In this document: positions 6,166 through 12,329 of the stretch, in pieces | Position numbering within the stretch: position 1 is the stretch's first letter | Layout of the letters: the number at the start of each line of letters is the position of its first letter | Origin: RUG754 sp045545455 | GTDB taxonomy: Bacteria > Bacillota > Clostridia > Peptostreptococcales > Anaerovoracaceae | Assembly: GCA_045545455.1 (NCBI GenBank) | Contig: JAZQAY010000088.1 | Span: 1 to 12,329, forward strand | Length of the DNA: 12,329 nt | Direction: 5' to 3' | Notes under the pieces: model-generated | Databases searched by the model: none | What the model saw: only the letters and a program-made list of their open reading frames with translations | What the model was told of the DNA's origin: nothing | Program-made: the position numbers and the translations under genes

Positions 6166-8691
6166 TCAGTTCACGTCCGTCCTTGCCAGTATCGCAGCAG
6201 GCCTCTTTATGAGGGTCCTGAACACCGGAATAAGTCCGAACAGCAGATTGAACGCAAATATAAGAACAAGCGATGCGATCATAGTCTGAGGCGTACATAC
6301 GAACATATTCTCCAGATAAGATATGCCCTGAAGCTTTGACACCAGATAACTCATCATAAGCCAGCCCGGTATCGACGCACAGATGGTTATGGCGATGATC
6401 TCACCTGCGAACATCCTGTAGATATCGGATTTTTTGACGCCTATCGCTCTTAATGTACCCACTTCCTTTATCCTTGACAGGAATGAAGCACGCATTATGA
6501 GGAATATCTCTATAAGCGAGATGATGATTATGATGCCTCCCACCAGAAGGAACGCCTTCATTATGTCGAGCTGGGACTTGCGGTACTCGCTCTTTTGCTG
6601 ATCATAGAGGTCTATCACCTTAACGCCGTACGCTTCGAGTGCGGCCATCGTCTCCCCTTTATCCGACGCCGGCATGACCGTTACGTTCGCATTGGACAAG
6701 ATCAGATTGTACTTGACCATGTTGTTGTTCACCAGGAACTTGTCTTTCACCGTATCGCTTGTATAGAAACCGACAACCTTGAGTTTATGGCCGTTTACCT
6801 TCGTCTTTATCTCTTTGTTTATCTTTACCGTCTTAGAGTATGAATCGCTGAGCAGCACTTCATAATCGTTTTCAGGATAATTGCTGTCTTTGGTGAGCTT
6901 TATCTCATCTTTTACCAGCTGATAATCCACCAGATTCGTTACAGCGGTATCTACTGTGTCTCCCCCTTCTCCCTCTTCTCCGAAGTACATGTCTTCAGCC
7001 ATGCCGCCTCCGGCAGCGAAGGTATCCGTCTGGAATCCTCCGTCGTAATAGTAATCCATGTCACCCGTATTATTAGCCAGCATGTTTATAAAGAGCGAAG
7101 GTGAAGCGTAGATACACGGGCTTTCCTTATCGGTGAAACCCACTAGAGTGAATTCAGGCAGGTTCTTAAGCACCAGATGTCTTCCCAGAAGTTCATCTGC
7201 GGTATTGTATCCCGCCATCCCTATATCCGAAAATCCTTCCTGAAGCCTGTCAAGTATGAGTTTGTCAGCCACCAGTTCCCACTGGCTTTCGGGCATCCTT
7301 CCGCAGATAAGATCTCCGTCCGTCAGCTGGTCCACGCTTGAAAGGGATCCGCTGAAGCGGGCTGAGCTGTAGGACGTCTGCCAGTACTGATCGAATGGCA
7401 GGGTCATGTTGATCTTGCCGTCTCCAGGAAGAAGATATTCCACCGTCGGATCGCCCTCATACATCAGATAGTCATCCACAGACGTCATCTGCTGGGATAT
7501 CTGGAGGTATGACTTATCATCCTGTACGAATTTTTTGTCCGGCATGTTCGATATGCCCGCGATATTCGACACCGCATAGGTTATGAACATGGCGGATATG
7601 ACGAAGCCAAGAAGCAGTATCTTCTTCAGGATGTGATACCTGCCTATGGTCCTGAAGCCCGAACCCAGCATTGTGAAAACGTTAAGGATCGATGCATGTC
7701 TAAGTGGCTTGGACGCCTGAAGTTTTTCAGGATGGAACCTGTGAGCTTCCGCCTCTTCAGCCGTGAGCTCCCTGTAGTGATCGTCCACCAGTTCGATGCT
7801 GGAATCCTCATCCACCACTTCGACTCTCCCCCTGCCGCCCCGGCGACGTATGAAGAGATTTCCCTTGGAGATAACTATGTCCAGATTCATCTTCTCTCCG
7901 CTGTCGTTGAAAACGCGGATCGAGTAATCGTCGTCTTCAAAGTTTCTCTGATCCCCGATATCCTTGAGATAAATGCGGTTCTCTATGCGGTAGTCCAGTC
8001 CGGCAGCGTTTTCGTTCAGTTCGTCAGAGACCACTTTCCCGTCCCTGAGACGGATTATCCTGTCGGCGTAGAAATTGGCCAGATTTTCCTCATGAGTGAC
8101 CAGGATAACCAGCTTTTCCCTGGAAATAGCCTTTATTATGTTCATGACTTCCAGAGTATTGGCGCTGTCCAGATTACCCGTAGGCTCATCGGCTATGATG
8201 ATCGAAGGGTTCTTTACTATGGCGCGGGCTATGCCCACCCTCTGCCTCTCTCCTCCGGAGAGCATGTCGCAGTAGCGCTTTCTGTATCTGTACATGCCGA
8301 CCAGGTCCAGGGCATACTCCACCTTGCGGCGGATCTCCTCCTTGTTCCTGATCCCCACCATCCTGAGCACCATGGCCACGTTATCGAAAACCGTCATGCT
8401 GTCTATCAGGTTATAGTTCTGGAATATATATCCCACGTTCAGATTGCGTATCCTGTCCACATAAAACGATGGACGTCCCGTGATGCGCTTTCCGTTCACG
8501 TAGATCTTTCCCTTGTTCACCTTATCAAGGCCTCCGATGAGGTTGAGAAGAGTGGTCTTGCCGCAGCCCGAAGGTCCCAGAAGGGCCGTCAGACCCTTCT
8601 CCCCGAATTCCAGGGACGTGTCGTTCACGACGTGTATCTCATTGCTCTTATGCCGGTAAAAGTATTTTTCAACGTTAGTTAAGGTAAGCAT
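6166..8691 (-). CDS. ABC transporter, ATPase fused to MacB/FtsX-type permease (second subunit)
   Basis: An 841-residue fusion. The N-terminal nucleotide-binding domain (1-222) is complete: Walker A GPSGCGKT 39-46, Q-loop Gln91, signature LSGGE 144-148, Walker B IIIADE 164-169, D-loop NLD 173-175, switch His200. Residues 225-345 form a long cytosolic linker with a probable beta-rich part (about 256-302, holding RRRGGRGR). Membrane helix 1 is about 358-378. A large extracellular domain follows (about 379-710), then three helices (about 713-734, 761-783, 804-824). The FtsX-family motif SRIKEVGTLRAIGVKKSDI lies after helix 2. This four-helix plan is that of type VII (MacB-like) ABC proteins, which move or pull on envelope substrates rather than form a classic pore. 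The start overlaps a GGAGG site in the end of the preceding ABC gene, four bases away, so the two are probably made in fixed ratio. Substrate unknown. Confidence 0.93.
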   Translation of the reverse strand: MLTLTNVEKYFYRHKSNEIHVVNDTSLEFGEKGLTALLGPSGCGKTTLLNLIGGLDKVNKGKIYVNGKRITGRPSFYVDRIRNLNVGYIFQNYNLIDSMTVFDNVAMVLRMVGIRNKEEIRRKVEYALDLVGMYRYRKRYCDMLSGGERQRVGIARAIVKNPSIIIADEPTGNLDSANTLEVMNIIKAISREKLVILVTHEENLANFYADRIIRLRDGKVVSDELNENAAGLDYRIENRIYLKDIGDQRNFEDDDYSIRVFNDSGEKMNLDIVISKGNLFIRRRGGRGRVEVVDEDSSIELVDDHYRELTAEEAEAHRFHPEKLQASKPLRHASILNVFTMLGSGFRTIGRYHILKKILLLGFVISAMFITYAVSNIAGISNMPDKKFVQDDKSYLQISQQMTSVDDYLMYEGDPTVEYLLPGDGKINMTLPFDQYWQTSYSSARFSGSLSSVDQLTDGDLICGRMPESQWELVADKLILDRLQEGFSDIGMAGYNTADELLGRHLVLKNLPEFTLVGFTDKESPCIYASPSLFINMLANNTGDMDYYYDGGFQTDTFAAGGGMAEDMYFGEEGEGGDTVDTAVTNLVDYQLVKDEIKLTKDSNYPENDYEVLLSDSYSKTVKINKEIKTKVNGHKLKVVGFYTSDTVKDKFLVNNNMVKYNLILSNANVTVMPASDKGETMAALEAYGVKVIDLYDQQKSEYRKSQLDIMKAFLLVGGIIIIISLIEIFLIMRASFLSRIKEVGTLRAIGVKKSDIYRMFAGEIIAITICASIPGWLMMSYLVSKLQGISYLENMFVCTPQTMIASLVLIFAFNLLFGLIPVFRTLIKRPAAILARTDVN

Positions 8692-8695
8692 CCCC

Positions 8696-10939
8696 CTACG
8701 CCTCCTCTCTGTAAGCGCCCATTGCCGAACTTCTGAAGATAGTCCTCATGAAACGCGACGCTATCAATACAGCCATTACCAGCAGTATCGCCCCCAGGAT
8801 CACGTAATCCCTTATCGTCAGATACGTCAGATAATTCATAAGGCTCGGTATATTCACTGCGCCTGTATAGTTCAGGTATATGAAAGTCAGGAAGATGACG
8901 TATGCTATGAGGCATACCAGGAGCAGTTCGATCCTCATTATCCTCCTGGCGGGACGTCTTCCCATTCCAAGCATCCTCAGAGTCGCAAAATACACTCCTC
9001 TGGATTTCAGTATCAGTCTTACGACGAAATACGCTATGAAGAACACGGCAAGACAAAGTATTACCGCAAGGGGTGTCTGGATTATGCCGATAAGTTCCTC
9101 ATCCAGGAAATTATATATGTGGTCCTTAAGCACCAGGGCATGATAGCCTCCGCGTTCAAGCATATCCTTCATACCCTCGGTCTGCTTGGTATCGTCTATG
9201 AATATGGTCGCCTGATAGCTTCCCCTCTCGTAAAGTCTTCGGTAATCCATGGAGTTTATGTATATCTCACCCTCGTGTTCTGCCAGGTTTTCAAGTCCGG
9301 TCTTTTCCTTGAAGGTCTTTTCTCCATAGGTACCCATTATGGTCAGGGGAACGGTCGCCTCATAGAACAGGGTCTTCACGCTTATGGAAAGATCCTTTCC
9401 CGCTGCATATCCCTTTTCGAACTGCGGATCCCATGTGGTGGAGATAAGCACGTATCCCTCAGGCACCTTGTCGTTTATTACCAGGCCTCCTTCTCCGGTG
9501 CTTATCTGCATCTCCCGGCCGTTGATCCTCATGGTGGTCTTGCCCCTGGTGGCGTACATGCTCTTTCGTATCTCGTTCACCATGGAGTCAGTGAAATACA
9601 CCTCACTCGAACCCATGTAGTAATTCTCCTGGCTTTCGTCCATTTCATCAAAAACGATGCCGGCGATCTTTACTTTAAGTTCCCTGGAATAATCTATATA
9701 TATCGAGTACGTTTTACCTATAAGCGCTTCAGGGTTTTCCCCGAAGGTCCAGCCGTCATCATAACCCTTAAGCACCACCTCGTTATCTGCCTGAGGCATG
9801 GTACCAAGACTTATCTCATCTTCAAGGGAACTGATATTCAAAGGATATCCATAGAATGAAAACTGTTCATTCTCGATGTATATCTGGGAATCGTAGATCA
9901 TATCCTCCCTGATGAGTTTCTCCACGTGAGGAGCGTTCTCAAGCGCTTCGTAGTCAGCTTTTGTGAAGGGACTTCTGTCCTGCTTCTCCACAACTATCCT
10001 CTTAGGATCGTAGTTATAGAAATAGTTGTTCCAGCCTACTTCCGCAACCGTATCCTTCTGCTGCTTCACAGAGACGTACTGAGATGAAACAGAACTCACC
10101 ACGAACATGAACACCAGAAGGAGCAGCAGGAACTTAGCCGGGATATTAAAGGTATTCCTTATGCCCAGCCTTATCTGCTTTCCGTATGACATGGTCTTCC
10201 CTGATCTGTCATCGCAGGGATCCCTCTTAAGAGATCCGTCCTCTTCTCCAGACACAGTTCCCGCCCCTGTGTCCTCCACGATCTTTCCATCGTGCATCTT
10301 GATGACCCTTGTGGCATGGTCCTTGAACTGATCAAAGTTATGAGTGACCACCACCACGAGTTTCTCTTTGGCTATACCGGTAAGAAGATCGACTATTCCT
10401 GCAGCGGACTCGCTGTCCAGATTTCCGGTAGGCTCGTCTGCCACAAGTATCCTGGTATCCTTGGCAAGAGCCCTGGCTATGGCTACCCTCTGCTTCTGCC
10501 CGCCGGACAGTTTGGATACCTTTCTGTTCCTGTATTCTGAGAGCCCCACCTTCTCTATGATGGCAGGCACTTTCTCCCTGATCTCCCTGGATGTAGCTCC
10601 CTCTATCTCCAACGCCAGGGCCACATTCTGATATACCGTGTAGCTGGATATCAGGTTGAAGCTCTGAAAAATGCTGGAGATATATTTCTTTCTGTATCCC
10701 TCAAAATCTGTGGCTGTGTAGTGGCTTGTCTCCTTCCCTTCGATATACAGCTCGCCCTCTTCATATGTATCCAGGCCTGAGATGACGTTGAGAAGTGTGG
10801 ATTTGCCGCTGCCGGATTCTCCCGTAATAACAACAAATTCGCCAACGTCAAGATCCAGGTTGACCCTGGATATGCCGCTGGCGATCATGCCTTTGCTGTA
10901 ATAGAATTTTGATACGTTCCTAAGTCTGATGATACTCAT
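8696..10939 (-). CDS. ABC transporter, ATPase fused to MacB/FtsX-type permease (first subunit)
   Basis: A 747-residue fusion of the same plan as its downstream neighbour but clearly different in sequence. The ATPase domain (1-222) has Walker A GESGSGKS 40-47, Q-loop Gln92, signature LSGGQ 144-148, Walker B ILVADE 164-169, NLD 173-175 and His200, all intact. A short acidic linker (223-262) leads to membrane helix 1 (about 268-288). A large extracellular domain follows (about 289-621), then three helices (about 625-644, 670-692, 712-729), with SRGVYFATLRMLGMGRRPAR after helix 2 as the FtsX-like coupling motif. It lacks the long beta-rich linker of the second subunit. Because both subunits carry a full ATPase and a full permease, they could form a heterodimer or two separate homodimers; tight spacing favours a heterodimer. 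A GGGGGG site lies eight bases before the ATG. It starts 34 bases after sppA. Substrate unknown. Confidence 0.93.
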   Translation of the reverse strand: MSIIRLRNVSKFYYSKGMIASGISRVNLDLDVGEFVVITGESGSGKSTLLNVISGLDTYEEGELYIEGKETSHYTATDFEGYRKKYISSIFQSFNLISSYTVYQNVALALEIEGATSREIREKVPAIIEKVGLSEYRNRKVSKLSGGQKQRVAIARALAKDTRILVADEPTGNLDSESAAGIVDLLTGIAKEKLVVVVTHNFDQFKDHATRVIKMHDGKIVEDTGAGTVSGEEDGSLKRDPCDDRSGKTMSYGKQIRLGIRNTFNIPAKFLLLLLVFMFVVSSVSSQYVSVKQQKDTVAEVGWNNYFYNYDPKRIVVEKQDRSPFTKADYEALENAPHVEKLIREDMIYDSQIYIENEQFSFYGYPLNISSLEDEISLGTMPQADNEVVLKGYDDGWTFGENPEALIGKTYSIYIDYSRELKVKIAGIVFDEMDESQENYYMGSSEVYFTDSMVNEIRKSMYATRGKTTMRINGREMQISTGEGGLVINDKVPEGYVLISTTWDPQFEKGYAAGKDLSISVKTLFYEATVPLTIMGTYGEKTFKEKTGLENLAEHEGEIYINSMDYRRLYERGSYQATIFIDDTKQTEGMKDMLERGGYHALVLKDHIYNFLDEELIGIIQTPLAVILCLAVFFIAYFVVRLILKSRGVYFATLRMLGMGRRPARRIMRIELLLVCLIAYVIFLTFIYLNYTGAVNIPSLMNYLTYLTIRDYVILGAILLVMAVLIASRFMRTIFRSSAMGAYREEA

Positions 10940-10973
10940 CAGTGATACCCCCCTGTCTGATCGACCTAAATCA

Positions 10974-12173
10974 TCACTCGTAAATATACATCATCCTGAA
11001 TGAACCGTTCAGGTCCATCAGTTCCTTTATCTGATCTGCAGTAGGTACTGCAGCACCCTTACTGAGGTTCTCTGAAATTATACCGAGATAACTCAGAAAA
11101 GTCATCTCTTCAGCAGGCCAGAAATCCAGGATCTCCACGTCTGCACCGAGAGCAGAGTCCACGATCATGGCATTCACACAGTCATCGTAGGTGCCTACCT
11201 CGTCTATCAGTCCGTTTTCCTTGGCCTGTTTGGCTGTGTATATCCTTCCGTCAGCCAGTTCCCTGACTTTCTCGATATCCATGTTCCTTCCCTCTGCCAC
11301 GATCTCGGTAAACTGATCGTATGCCTCATCCACAAGGCCCTGGAATATCTCCCTCTGCTCCTCTGTCATCTCCTGAGTTTCGGAACCCATGGCCTTGTTT
11401 CTTCCGGAAGTGATAGCTTCTGACTTTATTCCCAGTTTGTCCATCAGTCCGGTGACGTCATAGATCTCGCCCATAGTGACGCCTATGGATCCTGTGAAAC
11501 AGTTCCTGTTTGCATAGATCTTATCGCAGGGAGCTGAGACGTAATAGCCTCCCGATGCACCCATGGACTGCATTGATGAGTACACCGGCCTGTTGGTCTG
11601 TTCCTTGTAGTCCTTTATGGCAAAATACAGTTCATCCGAGGCGTATACCGAACCTCCGGGTGTGTTCATGTAGATGATTATTCCCTTATTATTGTCATCT
11701 TTCGCCATGTCGTCGATAGAATTCAGCAGGTAATAGTGATTATATCCGGAGGATGTGCCGCTCTCACTTATGGTGCCTTCAACGTGTATGACGCCGATAT
11801 ACTCACCTGTAGCGTCATCCACCGTCACGTCACCTGCTGTATCGATCAGTCCCGCGGTATCCATAGACTCGTTAAAAGCTTTACCGATGTTGGCAACGCA
11901 TGAACCCATAAGATATACGATCAGGACTAATACAAGCACGACTATGAGAAGTACCCTGAGCCATCCGGGCATACCGCTTCTGGCAGGTGCCGCCTGGTAA
12001 TTCCCCTGAGGAACGTATCCGGGTGTCTGCTGTTGCTGCTGATACTGCTGATCATTCCTGTAATATACTCTCTGCGGTTCAGTCTTGGGAGCACCCTGAG
12101 GTGTTCTTCCCTGTTCAGGCTTTTTTTCAGGCTCCTGATCCGGAGTTCTGTTTTCAAAGTTATCCAAATTCAT
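10974..12173 (-). CDS. sppA: Signal peptide peptidase SppA (peptidase family S49), membrane-bound
   Basis: A membrane serine peptidase that cleaves leftover signal peptides in the membrane; in Bacillus subtilis SppA is also linked to lantibiotic resistance. Numbered from the ATG at 12171-12173 (399 residues): residues 1-68 are a Gln/Pro-rich cytosolic tail with a QQYQQQQQ tract, 72-92 the membrane helix, and the S49 domain runs from about 125. GGSVYAS near 173-179 forms the oxyanion region, Ser207 in MGASGGYY is the nucleophile, and Lys260 in SGRNKAMGS the general base; the 53-residue spacing fits the Ser-Lys dyad of short Gram-positive SppA. Start choice: a TTG three codons upstream (12180-12182) is also open but has no ribosome binding site, while GGAGG lies only two bases before the ATG, which is unusually close. 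It is the first gene of the ABC operon. Confidence 0.93.
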   Translation of the reverse strand: MNLDNFENRTPDQEPEKKPEQGRTPQGAPKTEPQRVYYRNDQQYQQQQQTPGYVPQGNYQAAPARSGMPGWLRVLLIVVLVLVLIVYLMGSCVANIGKAFNESMDTAGLIDTAGDVTVDDATGEYIGVIHVEGTISESGTSSGYNHYYLLNSIDDMAKDDNNKGIIIYMNTPGGSVYASDELYFAIKDYKEQTNRPVYSSMQSMGASGGYYVSAPCDKIYANRNCFTGSIGVTMGEIYDVTGLMDKLGIKSEAITSGRNKAMGSETQEMTEEQREIFQGLVDEAYDQFTEIVAEGRNMDIEKVRELADGRIYTAKQAKENGLIDEVGTYDDCVNAMIVDSALGADVEILDFWPAEEMTFLSYLGIISENLSKGAAVPTADQIKELMDLNGSFRMMYIYE

Positions 12174-12219
12174 ATCCTCCAATAACAGTCGGTCTGTTCA
12201 CTAAATATTCGTTTGTCTA

Positions 12220-12248
12220 ACTATACCCCAGATCGGGAAAAAAATCAA
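12220..12248 (-). promoter_or_regulatory. Sigma-A promoter of the sppA-ABC operon
   Basis: On the minus strand TTGATT (12243-12248) and TATAGT (12220-12225) are spaced by 17 bases; they match four and five of six consensus positions. The spacer contains a T-run next to the -35. Transcription should start near 12213, leaving a leader of about 40 bases before sppA. Confidence 0.78.
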
Positions 12249-12329
12249 TACTGGCGGTGCCCGTCTCACGTGTTGTGACGAATATACGGAAGGTTCCCAA
12301 AATATGTATATTTATACATTCTTGTATAC
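12249..12329. other. Right-edge region with no supported gene; AT-rich palindrome
   Basis: No start codon, ribosome binding site or family-like protein sequence is visible. One minus-strand frame is open from the edge to 12217, but its translation resembles nothing and is too short to judge. The stretch 12305-12318 is a palindrome, TGTATA-TT-TATACA, and a third TGTATA half-site lies at 12323-12328, 18 bases from the first. It could be a protein-binding site or simply AT-rich upstream DNA. Confidence 0.4.

Noticed and set aside
7633..8682. 349-codon open frame on the plus strand
   Set aside because: It mirrors the ATPase domain and linker of the 841-residue ABC protein. The minus-strand frame has every ABC motif; the plus-strand translation is shadow sequence.
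8679..9056. 125-codon minus-strand frame overlapping the end of the first ABC gene
   Set aside because: It is out of frame with the membrane helices of the ABC protein, which are clearly coding, and it shows no domain.
12026..12056. Trinucleotide repeat-like CTG/CAG tract
   Set aside because: It encodes the Gln-rich tract in the cytosolic tail of SppA and is interrupted, so it is better seen as part of that gene than as a separate microsatellite.
12217..12329. Possible end of an upstream minus-strand gene entering from the right edge
   Set aside because: One frame is open for about 36 codons, but the translation resembles nothing and it overlaps the sppA promoter -10 region, so it is probably an accidental open frame.

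Overview
The window reads as a chromosomal segment from a Gram-positive member of the Bacillota, most likely class Clostridia. The evidence is the gene order ylxM-ffh-rpsP-khpA-rimM-trmD, a Clostridia-type HlyD-like membrane adaptor, large fused ATPase-permease ABC proteins of MacB/FtsX type, and the mix of G-rich ribosome binding sites with sigma-A-like promoters. The family level (Lachnospiraceae or Anaerovoracaceae-like) is only a guess. Every supportable gene lies on the minus strand, so transcription runs from high to low coordinates. There is no phage, transposon, CRISPR, tRNA or rRNA signal.

The genes form three transcription units. Unit 1 (about 12248 down to 4827) is sppA, then two different fused ABC transporter genes, then a proline/aspartate-rich membrane-anchored surface protein. 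It starts at a good sigma-A-like promoter (TTGATT-17-TATAGT) and ends at a perfect 10-bp hairpin terminator. Spacings are 34, 4 and 33 bp with no internal terminator seen, so the four genes are probably one operon. It is the least ordinary part of the window. A membrane-bound signal-peptide peptidase, two complete but unlike MacB-type ABC subunits and a stalk-like envelope protein with six octapeptide repeats suggest a cell-envelope system. Antimicrobial-peptide defence, membrane-protein quality control and export of an envelope component are all possible; none is proved by the sequence.

Unit 2 (about 4840 down to 1066) is the housekeeping SRP/ribosome-maturation operon ylxM-ffh-rpsP-khpA-rimM-trmD. 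Its -35 box lies inside the 3' arm of the unit 1 terminator. It lacks the common flanking partners ftsY (upstream) and rplS (downstream). A GC-rich hairpin sits just before rimM, which has no clear Shine-Dalgarno sequence. Unit 2 ends at a strong stem-loop.

Unit 3 (below about 1064) starts with a weak candidate promoter directly after that terminator. It holds one gene in this window, an HlyD-like single-span membrane protein whose C-terminus runs off the left edge. The right edge (12249-12329) is non-coding as far as I can tell and contains a small AT-rich palindrome upstream of the sppA promoter.
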